Assembly: GCA_964019425.1 (NCBI GenBank)
Contig: OZ025785.1
Span: 1,635,501-1,699,500 of the forward strand
Direction: 5' to 3'
DNA length: 64,000 nucleotides
Origin: Flectonema sp. DT1601
Taxonomy: Eukaryota; Euglenozoa; Diplonemea; Diplonemida; Diplonemidae
The notes below the pieces were generated by a model. It searched no databases and was not told the origin of the DNA. It saw only the letters and a program-made list of their open reading frames with translations. Shown here in pieces: positions 51,483 through 63,584 of this stretch (position 1 is its first letter; each line of letters starts with the position of its first letter). Made by a program: the position numbers and the translations under genes.

Positions 51483-54400
51483 TTGGTCATGTCTGCTTTG
51501 CTTGGTTTCATCTGCTTCTGCGCGGTCCGAATTCAAGACTGCTGCTTGTTGGGTTTAGAGCAGTGGGTCTAATTAATAGTTGATAATAACTTGTTGAATG
51601 TGTGTTCCCATTATTTATTATCATCATCATCGTTCTTCCCTCAGTTCCTCTGCGAAGTCGCGGAGGGGTATGAGGAAAATGATAAATGTGATGATGATGA
51701 TGAAAATGATGGGTTTTTCTTGAAAACATGTGTATTCCCTGCTTCTGTGGGTGTTTGCTTTGTTTTCTTCCCTTTCCGTTGAATATTAATTTACACTATT
51801 CTTTTCCTTTTTCCTTTTTCCTTTTATTTTTCTTTCTTGTGGGTTGTTGTTGTTATTGTTAACATTATAGTGCACAACACAACACAACCCACAAAAACAC
51901 ATGCTCTCTCTCCTTCCTGTCTTCTTCTTCTTCATGTCTTCTCATGTATGTTGAAGTGTTAGGTTGGAGGGAAATCACCATCTGGCTTCTCGTTCTTCGT
52001 TTCCTCCGTTTTCGGAGTGGTTGAAGGAGAGGCGATTAATCCTTTTTTTAGGCTAATGTCCTTGTTTTGAGTTCTGTTTTGTTTTGTTTTTTTAGTTTTT
52101 TTTATTTTCATCAGTTCAGTTTATATCGAATATTTGATTGTTAGTTTTTGAGAAGTAAATGTGTTTTGAGTGATCTCCGTTGAAGATAGAGATCGTTGTA
52201 AAAGTGTTTTCTTTTTTTGTTTATTTTACCGTTGATGTGCCTTTCTTGGACAGCTTCGGGTGCATACAACCGACTCCTTCATTTTTTAATCTTCTTCAGC
52301 AATACCCTTCCTTTTGTTTTTTAATTGTAGCCTTACATTATCATTACACCAACCTCCCCAGTTGAAGCATTGCAATTTTTAATTTCCAAAAGAATATCTG
52401 AATCTGTGAAAGTGTGTTGGGTCCTTTTTTGTTTTTATTTTTATTTTTATTTTAATTCCATCTCTTTTTTCCTTCAACCGTTTATCCTCGTTTTTCTCTT
52501 TTCGAGTACAGGATAAAGAAGGAAGTGAAGTGATGGCGATGAGGCAAGGAATAAAGTGTTTTTCTTAAAAAAAAATAAAAATAAGGCAAGTAACATGGGG
52601 GAAACTTTCCCTGTGTAATCTTCAAAAAAATAAAAAAAAAATAAAAAAAAGGGGTTCCACTCCCCGCTAATCAAAAAAAAAACAAACAAATACATACATA
52701 CATACGTACATAAATAAAAAAAAACAACCAAGAAAAATAAAAATAATAATAACAAACAAAAAAATATAAATAGCAGGGGAACCTCCCTGTGAAAATAAAA
52801 TAAAAAAAAAATACAAAAAAAGGGTTCCACTTCCCTAATAATTGATGTGTCTCAAAACGTTTGTTGATGTTGTTCAGATTATTGTCTTCTACAGGTTCAG
52901 GAAATTTAATGAAAGCCACAAGATGGAGAACAGCAGGGAGGAGGGGGTTCGTTGGGGGGAATAATGTGTTTTGTTTTATTGGGACCCTGAGTACGAGTGA
53001 TTGGTGTATTGTTGTAATTATCTTTTTTATTTCCACAGGCAGCCGTATCGAAAAGTTCTAAACCTAAATCATGTTCTGGACAACGTTAACGCCGTGGGAG
53101 TCCGAGGAGGAGATCCAACGCGGTGTTGGGAATGAGAGTGGGAGAGGCACCAGTAAGCACGGTGCCTCTCCCAGAAGGGAGCATCAGAGACGGAGAGAGT
53201 CTCAGGAGAGGGAACGAAGGGACTTGCTTCGGGGAGTGAAGGACGCGATTCGTGTTTCGGAAGATCGGGAGCAGCCGGAGGAGCAGCCATCGTTGGTGCA
53301 GCCACTACTACTACCACAAGAACAAGAAGAACATCAACAGCTACAGCATCAACAGCAGCAGCCGTCACTACCACTACCGACGTTATATCGACCAACGCAG
53401 CAGGGGGCGACTTCGACATTACAACATCAGCAACCTCAGCAAGAACAACGTAGAGGGCAACAACTGCAGCAAGAACAACAACAACAACAACCACTACTAC
53501 TTCAGCATTCAGTACCTCAGCCGCTCACATCACAGCGTGTTTGGGGCGAACCACTGGCACAACCACAACCACAACCACAACCACAAGTACGTGCATTGTC
53601 GCTGAGCCATCCACAAGCGATGATGCCAAACAGACAACCGCGGAGTTCATTCCGAGACCGGATGACCACCGACGCACCAACGGATGGCGACTTCTTCGTG
53701 AGACAGCTTTGTGCATGTCTTCTCGCGACAGTTATTTTGTTGTTATGTGTTGTTTATTTTGCTCGTGCGAACCCCAAAGTCGTTGAAGGATTCGGGGCTT
53801 TTTTTTCCGTTTTTCTTTTCGTAGCGAAATTGTACATTTCTCTTTTCCCTCCTCCTGTACTGATCATTGCGGTGATCAGTAGTTGGTACACGTCTACCGA
53901 TTGGAAGGAATTTTTGTTTCGCTTGTGTACTTTTCCCATCCAGGTAGTCGTCTACCTGGGGGGAGTAAGTGGATTGCTGGGAAGTCGCCAGGTTAAGAAA
54001 TGATCTGAACCATCTCCACCTTGGGTTCGAATTGTTTTTGGATCGACTTTTCATCTTCTTCATCTTGTTGTTGTTTTTTTGATATTCCCTTCGTTTGTGT
54101 TGCTCTCGTCACTCATTGGCTCTTGTTATGCCAGAACATTAAAAAAAAAAAAAAAAAAAAAAAAGAAGTATTAATCGACTTGTTTTTCAGTTCTTTTTAA
54201 TTTTTATATAAACATTGCACGCAGGGATTGCTCGGAGTAACTTCACCCATTTGAAAATCTCCTGGCAACCCCTGCGTGCATTGGGGTTTTGGGGTTCTTT
54301 TTTCTTTTGTACAAATAACCGGAAGTCATTTTCACCTAATTTAATATCTTCCGGGTACTGCTTTAATTTGTTCTGTTTTGTTAATTTTCTTGAAAAGAAT

Positions 54401-55493
54401 ACTTGCCCTCCATAATAGCGACTGTACTTCCTGTCTCGATCGTCCAATCCCACACCCAAACCCATAGCCACCAAAAAAAATAAACAAATAAATAATAGTA
54501 ATTAAAAAAAAAAAAAACTTCACCGACCATTCTTCATGTTTTTTCTCAATTTCGCACATCCCAATCTCTGCCCCTCTTTTTTCAGGTGTACAGTCGCTGA
54601 ATGAATATTAGTGTCTTGCCTTTTCCTTTTTTTTAATTTTAATTTTAATTTTAATTTTTTGTTTTTTTTCAACACACTCGCAAGTAAAAACCCTTCTTCC
54701 CTTTCCTCATCGTTGAGTAACTTTTCACACTCACTCACCGTTTTAATCTCATTAGGGTGGAGGGGGGAATACTTGCACGGAGAGTTTACCTTGATATTCA
54801 TTTTAGTTTTTACACGCAATGCTTCACTTTTCTTAATTGGGTGGTTGTGTATGTTTTTTTCTCGTAAGGTTGGAAAGAAAGGAAATTGTCCGATTTTCCG
54901 TCGGTTGGTGTGTCTGTGGAAAGATTTGTTTTGTTGGAGGAGGTTGTATGTTTCCTTTTCTGGTTTTCTGGTTTTCTTTTTTTTTTTTTTTTTTGTGAGA
55001 TGTGGTTTTTAGGATGTTTATTTATCTTTTTTTTTTTTTTGGGTGTCCTTGTGTTGGATTCCAAAATGCAAATTAAGTAAAATAAAATAAAATGAATTCC
55101 TTTTTCTTTCTTTCTTCTTCATTCTAATCAGTCCAGTGACCGTTGGTCCTGTCTTGATTAGTTTTGTGGTTGTCAGAAAGAAGTGACCGTGTTCCCTTTT
55201 GCCCCCGTGTTGCGGGAGGTTTGTTTCTGTTTTATATTTTTGGGAAAAAGAGATGAAACCTAAGCTGTGGCAGCGACCTTTTTCTTTTCTTCAATTTGAT
55301 TCTTTCATTTTGACTTCTGTTTGTGTGATGTGTCACAACAACTGAGAGGAGCCAACCTGTCAGTGTTGTTGTGTATTCCGCAGACGGATTCGATTCCATC
55401 TCATTTTGGAGATGAGAGAGATGGGAGTCGATTATATTTATTTGGGTCTGCTGTTAGCACAGTTGTACTCTTTTTGTGATTTCATGTATCTTG
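51483..55493 (+). repeat. Array unit 6 (4011 bp, type b with one CTGGTTTT lost)
   Basis: Markers: (TACA)3, G at the point-change site, two CTGGTTTT repeats; 8 bases shorter than unit 5, which accounts for the length difference. Confidence 0.95.
53071..54003 (+). CDS. Array protein, copy 6 (310 aa)
   Basis: Translation identical to copy 2. Confidence 0.6.
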   Translation: MFWTTLTPWESEEEIQRGVGNESGRGTSKHGASPRREHQRRRESQERERRDLLRGVKDAIRVSEDREQPEEQPSLVQPLLLPQEQEEHQQLQHQQQQPSLPLPTLYRPTQQGATSTLQHQQPQQEQRRGQQLQQEQQQQQPLLLQHSVPQPLTSQRVWGEPLAQPQPQPQPQVRALSLSHPQAMMPNRQPRSSFRDRMTTDAPTDGDFFVRQLCACLLATVILLLCVVYFARANPKVVEGFGAFFSVFLFVAKLYISLFPPPVLIIAVISSWYTSTDWKEFLFRLCTFPIQVVVYLGGVSGLLGSRQVKK

Positions 55494-58400
55494 TTGGTCA
55501 TGTCTGCTTTGCTTGGTTTCATCTGCTTCTGCGCGGTCCGAATTCAAGACTGCTGCTTGTTGGGTTTAGAGCAGTGGGTCTAATTAATAGTTGATAATAA
55601 CTTGTTGAATGTGTGTTCCCATTATTTATTATCATCATCATCGTTCTATCGTTCTTCCCTCAGTTCCTCTGCGAAGTCGCGGAGGGGTATGAGGAAAATG
55701 ATAAATGTGATGATGATGATGAAAATGATGGGTTTTTCTTGAAAACATGTGTATTCCCTGCTTCTGTGGGTGTTTGCTTTGTTTTCTTCCCTTTCCGTTG
55801 AATATTAATTTACACTATTCTTTTCCTTTTTCCTTTTTCCTTTTATTTTTCTTTCTTGTGGGTTGTTGTTGTTATTGTTAACATTATAGTGCACAACACA
55901 ACACAACCCACAAAAACACATGCTCTCTCTCCTTCCTGTCTTCTTCTTCTTCATGTCTTCTCATGTATGTTGAAGTGTTAGGTTGGAGGGAAATCACCAT
56001 CTGGCTTCTCGTTCTTCGTTTCCTCCGTTTTCGGAGTGGTTGAAGGAGAGGCGATTAATCCTTTTTTTAGGCTAATGTCCTTGTTTTGAGTTCTGTTTTG
56101 TTTTGTTTTTTTAGTTTTTTTTATTTTCATCAGTTCAGTTTATATCGAATATTTGATTGTTAGTTTTTGAGAAGTAAATGTGTTTTGAGTGATCTCCGTT
56201 GAAGATAGAGATCGTTGTAAAAGTGTTTTCTTTTTTTGTTTATTTTACCGTTGATGTGCCTTTCTTGGACAGCTTCGGGTGCATACAACCGACTCCTTCA
56301 TTTTTTAATCTTCTTCAGCAATACCCTTCCTTTTGTTTTTTAATTGTAGCCTTACATTATCATTACACCAACCTCCCCAGTTGAAGCATTGCAATTTTTA
56401 ATTTCCAAAAGAATATCTGAATCTGTGAAAGTATGTTGGGTCCTTTTTTGTTTTTATTTTTATTTTTATTTTAATTCCATCTCTTTTTTCCTTCAACCGT
56501 TTATCCTCGTTTTTCTCTTTTCGAGTACAGGATAAAGAAGGAAGTGAAGTGATGGCGATGAGGCAAGGAATAAAGTGTTTTTCTTAAAAAAAAATAAAAA
56601 TAAGGCAAGTAACATGGGGGAAACTTTCCCTGTGTAATCTTCAAAAAAATAAAAAAAAAATAAAAAAAAGGGGTTCCACTCCCCGCTAATCAAAAAAAAA
56701 ACAAACAAATACATACATACATACATACATACATACATACATACATACATACGTACATAAATAAAAAAAAACAACCAAGAAAAATAAAAATAATAATAAC
56801 AAACAAAAAAATATAAATAGCAGGGGAACCTCCCTGTGAAAATAAAATAAAAAAAAAATACAAAAAAAGGGTTCCACTTCCCTAATAATTGATGTGTCTC
56901 AAAACGTTTGTTGATGTTGTTCAGATTATTGTCTTCTACAGGTTCAGGAAATTTAATGAAAGCCACAAGATGGAGAACAGCAGGGAGGAGGGGGTTCGTT
57001 GGGGGGAATAATGTGTTTTGTTTTATTGGGACCCTGAGTACGAGTGATTGGTGTATTGTTGTAATTATCTTTTTTATTTCCACAGGCAGCCGTATCGAAA
57101 AGTTCTAAACCTAAATCATGTTCTGGACAACGTTAACGCCGTGGGAGTCCGAGGAGGAGATCCAACGCGGTGTTGGGAATGAGAGTGGGAGAGGCACCAG
57201 TAAGCACGGTGCCTCTCCCAGAAGGGAGCATCAGAGACGGAGAGAGTCTCAGGAGAGGGAACGAAGGGACTTGCTTCGGGGAGTGAAGGACGCGATTCGT
57301 GTTTCGGAAGATCGGGAGCAGCCGGAGGAGCAGCCATCGTTGGTGCAGCCACTACTACTACCACAAGAACAAGAAGAACATCAACAGCTACAGCATCAAC
57401 AGCAGCAGCCGTCACTACCACTACCGACGTTATATCGACCAACGCAGCAGGGGGCGACTTCGACATTACAACATCAGCAACCTCAGCAAGAACAACGTAG
57501 AGGGCAACAACTGCAGCAAGAACAACAACAACAACAACCACTACTACTTCAGCATTCAGTACCTCAGCCGCTCACATCACAGCGTGTTTGGGGCGAACCA
57601 CTGGCACAACCACAACCACAACCACAACCACAAGTACGTGCATTGTCGCTGAGCCATCCACAAGCGATGATGCCAAACAGACAACCGCGGAGTTCATTCC
57701 GAGACCGGATGACCACCGACGCACCAACGGATGGCGACTTCTTCGTGAGACAGCTTTGTGCATGTCTTCTCGCGACAGTTATTTTGTTGTTATGTGTTGT
57801 TTATTTTGCTCGTGCGAACCCCAAAGTCGTTGAAGGATTCGGGGCTTTTTTTTCCGTTTTTCTTTTCGTAGCGAAATTGTACATTTCTCTTTTCCCTCCT
57901 CCTGTACTGATCATTGCGGTGATCAGTAGTTGGTACACGTCTACCGATTGGAAGGAATTTTTGTTTCGCTTGTGTACTTTTCCCATCCAGGTAGTCGTCT
58001 ACCTGGGGGGAGTAAGTGGATTGCTGGGAAGTCGCCAGGTTAAGAAATGATCTGAACCATCTCCACCTTGGGTTCGAATTGTTTTTGGATCGACTTTTCA
58101 TCTTCTTCATCTTGTTGTTGTTTTTTTGATATTCCCTTCGTTTGTGTTGCTCTCGTCACTCATTGGCTCTTGTTATGCCAGAACATTAAAAAAAAAAAAA
58201 AAAAAAAAAAAGAAGTATTAATCGACTTGTTTTTCAGTTCTTTTTAATTTTTATATAAACATTGCACGCAGGGATTGCTCGGAGTAACTTCACCCATTTG
58301 AAAATCTCCTGGCAACCCCTGCGTGCATTGGGGTTTTGGGGTTCTTTTTTCTTTTGTACAAATAACCGGAAGTCATTTTCACCTAATTTAATATCTTCCG

Positions 58401-59548
58401 GGTACTGCTTTAATTTGTTCTGTTTTGTTAATTTTCTTGAAAAGAATACTTGCCCTCCATAATAGCGACTGTACTTCCTGTCTCGATCGTCCAATCCCAC
58501 ACCCAAACCCATAGCCACCAAAAAAAATAAACAAATAAATAATAGTAATTAAAAAAAAAAAAAACTTCACCGACCATTCTTCATGTTTTTTCTCAATTTC
58601 GCACATCCCAATCTCTGCCCCTCTTTTTTCAGGTGTACAGTCGCTGAATGAATATTAGTGTCTTGCCTTTTCCTTTTTTTTAATTTTAATTTTAATTTTA
58701 ATTTTTTGTTTTTTTTCAACACACTCGCAAGTAAAAACCCTTCTTCCCTTTCCTCATCGTTGAGTAACTTTTCACACTCACTCACCGTTTTAATCTCATT
58801 AGGGTGGAGGGGGGAATACTTGCACGGAGAGTTTACCTTGATATTCATTTTAGTTTTTACACGCAATGCTTCACTTTTCTTAATTGGGTGGTTGTGTATG
58901 TTTTTTTCTCGTAAGGTTGGAAAGAAAGGAAATTGTCCGATTTTCCGTCGGTTGGTGTGTCTGTGGAAAGATTTGTTTTGTTGGAGGAGGTTGTATGTTT
59001 CCTTTTCTGGTTTTCTGGTTTTCTGGTTTTCTTTTTTTTTTTTTTTTTTGTGAGATGTGGTTTTTAGGATGTTTATTTATCTTTTTTTTTTTTTTGGGTG
59101 TCCTTGTGTTGGATTCCAAAATGCAAATTAAGTAAAATAAAATAAAATGAATTCCTTTTTCTTTCTTTCTTCTTCATTCTAATCAGTCCAGTGACCGTTG
59201 GTCCTGTCTTGATTAGTTTTGTGGTTGTCAGAAAGAAGTGACCGTGTTCCCTTTTGCCCCCGTGTTGCGGGAGGTTTGTTTCTGTTTTATATTTTTGGGA
59301 AAAAGAGATGAAACCTAAGCTGTGGCAGCGACCTTTTTCTTTTCTTCAATTTGATTCTTTCATTTTGACTTCTGTTTGTGTGATGTGTCACAACAACTGA
59401 GAGGAGCCAACCTGTCAGTGTTGTTGTGTATTCCGCAGACGGATTCGATTCCATCTCATTTTGGAGATGAGAGAGATGGGAGTCGATTATATTTATTTGG
59501 GTCTGCTGTTAGCACAGTTGTACTCTTTTTGTGATTTCATGTATCTTG
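55494..59548 (+). repeat. Array unit 7 (4055 bp, type c with an 8-base insertion)
   Basis: Markers as unit 3: (TACA)10, A, three CTGGTTTT. A private duplication of 8 bases (CGTTCTATCGTTCTTCC near 55643) explains the +8. Confidence 0.95.
57118..58050 (+). CDS. Array protein, copy 7 (310 aa)
   Basis: Translation identical to copy 2. Confidence 0.6.
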   Translation: MFWTTLTPWESEEEIQRGVGNESGRGTSKHGASPRREHQRRRESQERERRDLLRGVKDAIRVSEDREQPEEQPSLVQPLLLPQEQEEHQQLQHQQQQPSLPLPTLYRPTQQGATSTLQHQQPQQEQRRGQQLQQEQQQQQPLLLQHSVPQPLTSQRVWGEPLAQPQPQPQPQVRALSLSHPQAMMPNRQPRSSFRDRMTTDAPTDGDFFVRQLCACLLATVILLLCVVYFARANPKVVEGFGAFFSVFLFVAKLYISLFPPPVLIIAVISSWYTSTDWKEFLFRLCTFPIQVVVYLGGVSGLLGSRQVKK

Positions 59549-62500
59549 TTGGTCATGTCTGCTTTGCTTGGTTTCATCTGCTTCTGCGCGGTCCGAATTC
59601 AAGACTGCTGCTTGTTGGGTTTAGAGCAGTGGGTCTAATTAATAGTTGATAATAACTTGTTGAATGTGTGTTCCCATTATTTATTATCATCATCATCGTT
59701 CTTCCCTCAGTTCCTCTGCGAAGTCGCGGAGGGGTATGAGGAAAATGATAAATGTGATGATGATGATGAAAATGATGGGTTTTTCTTGAAAACATGTGTA
59801 TTCCCTGCTTCTGTGGGTGTTTGCTTTGTTTTCTTCCCTTTCCGTTGAATATTAATTTACACTATTCTTTTCCTTTTTCCTTTTTCCTTTTATTTTTCTT
59901 TCTTGTGGGTTGTTGTTGTTATTGTTAACATTATAGTGCACAACACAACACAACCCACAAAAACACATGCTCTCTCTCCTTCCTGTCTTCTTCTTCTTCA
60001 TGTCTTCTCATGTATGTTGAAGTGTTAGGTTGGAGGGAAATCACCATCTGGCTTCTCGTTCTTCGTTTCCTCCGTTTTCGGAGTGGTTGAAGGAGAGGCG
60101 ATTAATCCTTTTTTTAGGCTAATGTCCTTGTTTTGAGTTCTGTTTTGTTTTGTTTTTTTAGTTTTTTTTATTTTCATCAGTTCAGTTTATATCGAATATT
60201 TGATTGTTAGTTTTTGAGAAGTAAATGTGTTTTGAGTGATCTCCGTTGAAGATAGAGATCGTTGTAAAAGTGTTTTCTTTTTTTGTTTATTTTACCGTTG
60301 ATGTGCCTTTCTTGGACAGCTTCGGGTGCATACAACCGACTCCTTCATTTTTTAATCTTCTTCAGCAATACCCTTCCTTTTGTTTTTTAATTGTAGCCTT
60401 ACATTATCATTACACCAACCTCCCCAGTTGAAGCATTGCAATTTTTAATTTCCAAAAGAATATCTGAATCTGTGAAAGTATGTTGGGTCCTTTTTTGTTT
60501 TTATTTTTATTTTTATTTTAATTCCATCTCTTTTTTCCTTCAACCGTTTATCCTCGTTTTTCTCTTTTCGAGTACAGGATAAAGAAGGAAGTGAAGTGAT
60601 GGCGATGAGGCAAGGAATAAAGTGTTTTTCTTAAAAAAAAATAAAAATAAGGCAAGTAACATGGGGGAAACTTTCCCTGTGTAATCTTCAAAAAAATAAA
60701 AAAAAAATAAAAAAAAGGGGTTCCACTCCCCGCTAATCAAAAAAAAAACAAACAAATACATACATACATACATACATACATACATACATACATACGTACA
60801 TAAATAAAAAAAAACAACCAAGAAAAATAAAAATAATAATAACAAACAAAAAAATATAAATAGCAGGGGAACCTCCCTGTGAAAATAAAATAAAAAAAAA
60901 ATACAAAAAAAGGGTTCCACTTCCCTAATAATTGATGTGTCTCAAAACGTTTGTTGATGTTGTTCAGATTATTGTCTTCTACAGGTTCAGGAAATTTAAT
61001 GAAAGCCACAAGATGGAGAACAGCAGGGAGGAGGGGGTTCGTTGGGGGGAATAATGTGTTTTGTTTTATTGGGACCCTGAGTACGAGTGATTGGTGTATT
61101 GTTGTAATTATCTTTTTTATTTCCACAGGCAGCCGTATCGAAAAGTTCTAAACCTAAATCATGTTCTGGACAACGTTAACGCCGTGGGAGTCCGAGGAGG
61201 AGATCCAACGCGGTGTTGGGAATGAGAGTGGGAGAGGCACCAGTAAGCACGGTGCCTCTCCCAGAAGGGAGCATCAGAGACGGAGAGAGTCTCAGGAGAG
61301 GGAACGAAGGGACTTGCTTCGGGGAGTGAAGGACGCGATTCGTGTTTCGGAAGATCGGGAGCAGCCGGAGGAGCAGCCATCGTTGGTGCAGCCACTACTA
61401 CTACCACAAGAACAAGAAGAACATCAACAGCTACAGCATCAACAGCAGCAGCCGTCACTACCACTACCGACGTTATATCGACCAACGCAGCAGGGGGCGA
61501 CTTCGACATTACAACATCAGCAACCTCAGCAAGAACAACGTAGAGGGCAACAACTGCAGCAAGAACAACAACAACAACAACCACTACTACTTCAGCATTC
61601 AGTACCTCAGCCGCTCACATCACAGCGTGTTTGGGGCGAACCACTGGCACAACCACAACCACAACCACAACCACAAGTACGTGCATTGTCGCTGAGCCAT
61701 CCACAAGCGATGATGCCAAACAGACAACCGCGGAGTTCATTCCGAGACCGGATGACCACCGACGCACCAACGGATGGCGACTTCTTCGTGAGACAGCTTT
61801 GTGCATGTCTTCTCGCGACAGTTATTTTGTTGTTATGTGTTGTTTATTTTGCTCGTGCGAACCCCAAAGTCGTTGAAGGATTCGGGGCTTTTTTTTCCGT
61901 TTTTCTTTTCGTAGCGAAATTGTACATTTCTCTTTTCCCTCCTCCTGTACTGATCATTGCGGTGATCAGTAGTTGGTACACGTCTACCGATTGGAAGGAA
62001 TTTTTGTTTCGCTTGTGTACTTTTCCCATCCAGGTAGTCGTCTACCTGGGGGGAGTAAGTGGATTGCTGGGAAGTCGCCAGGTTAAGAAATGATCTGAAC
62101 CATCTCCACCTTGGGTTCGAATTGTTTTTGGATCGACTTTTCATCTTCTTCATCTTGTTGTTGTTTTTTTGATATTCCCTTCGTTTGTGTTGCTCTCGTC
62201 ACTCATTGGCTCTTGTTATGCCAGAACATTAAAAAAAAAAAAAAAAAAAAAAAAGAAGTATTAATCGACTTGTTTTTCAGTTCTTTTTAATTTTTATATA
62301 AACATTGCACGCAGGGATTGCTCGGAGTAACTTCACCCATTTGAAAATCTCCTGGCAACCCCTGCGTGCATTGGGGTTTTGGGGTTCTTTTTTCTTTTGT
62401 ACAAATAACCGGAAGTCATTTTCACCTAATTTAATATCTTCCGGGTACTGCTTTAATTTGTTCTGTTTTGTTAATTTTCTTGAAAAGAATACTTGCCCTC

Positions 62501-63584
62501 CATAATAGCGACTGTACTTCCTGTCTCGATCGTCCAATCCCACACCCAAACCCATAGCCACCAAAAAAAATAAACAAATAAATAATAGTAATTAAAAAAA
62601 AAAAAAACTTCACCGACCATTCTTCATGTTTTTTCTCAATTTCGCACATCCCAATCTCTGCCCCTCTTTTTTCAGGTGTACAGTCGCTGAATGAATATTA
62701 GTGTCTTGCCTTTTCCTTTTTTTTAATTTTAATTTTAATTTTAATTTTTTGTTTTTTTTCAACACACTCGCAAGTAAAAACCCTTCTTCCCTTTCCTCAT
62801 CGTTGAGTAACTTTTCACACTCACTCACCGTTTTAATCTCATTAGGGTGGAGGGGGGAATACTTGCACGGAGAGTTTACCTTGATATTCATTTTAGTTTT
62901 TACACGCAATGCTTCACTTTTCTTAATTGGGTGGTTGTGTATGTTTTTTTCTCGTAAGGTTGGAAAGAAAGGAAATTGTCCGATTTTCCGTCGGGTTGGT
63001 GTGTCTGTGGAAAGATTTGTTTTGTTGGAGGAGGTTGTATGTTTCCTTTTCTGGTTTTCTGGTTTTCTTTTTTTTTTTTTTTTTTGTGAGATGTGGTTTT
63101 TAGGATGTTTATTTATCTTTTTTTTTTTTTTGGGTGTCCTTGTGTTGGATTCCAAAATGCAAATTAAGTAAAATAAAATAAAATGAATTCCTTTTTCTTT
63201 CTTTCTTCTTCATTCTAATCAGTCCAGTGACCGTTGGTCCTGTCTTGATTAGTTTTGTGGTTGTCAGAAAGAAGTGACCGTGTTCCCTTTTGCCCCCGTG
63301 TTGCGGGAGGTTTGTTTCTGTTTTATATTTTTGGGAAAAAGAGATGAAACCTAAGCTGTGGCAGCGACCTTTTTCTTTTCTTCAATTTGATTCTTTCATT
63401 TTGACTTCTGTTTGTGTGATGTGTCACAACAACTGAGAGGAGCCAACCTGTCAGTGTTGTTGTGTATTCCGCAGACGGATTCGATTCCATCTCATTTTGG
63501 AGATGAGAGAGATGGGAGTCGATTATATTTATTTGGGTCTGCTGTTAGCACAGTTGTACTCTTTTTGTGATTTCATGTATCTTG
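59549..63584 (+). repeat. Array unit 8 (4036 bp, type d)
   Basis: Same length and markers as unit 4, including the extra G (near 62994). Confidence 0.95.
61161..62093 (+). CDS. Array protein, copy 8 (310 aa)
   Basis: Translation identical to copy 2. Confidence 0.6.
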   Translation: MFWTTLTPWESEEEIQRGVGNESGRGTSKHGASPRREHQRRRESQERERRDLLRGVKDAIRVSEDREQPEEQPSLVQPLLLPQEQEEHQQLQHQQQQPSLPLPTLYRPTQQGATSTLQHQQPQQEQRRGQQLQQEQQQQQPLLLQHSVPQPLTSQRVWGEPLAQPQPQPQPQVRALSLSHPQAMMPNRQPRSSFRDRMTTDAPTDGDFFVRQLCACLLATVILLLCVVYFARANPKVVEGFGAFFSVFLFVAKLYISLFPPPVLIIAVISSWYTSTDWKEFLFRLCTFPIQVVVYLGGVSGLLGSRQVKK

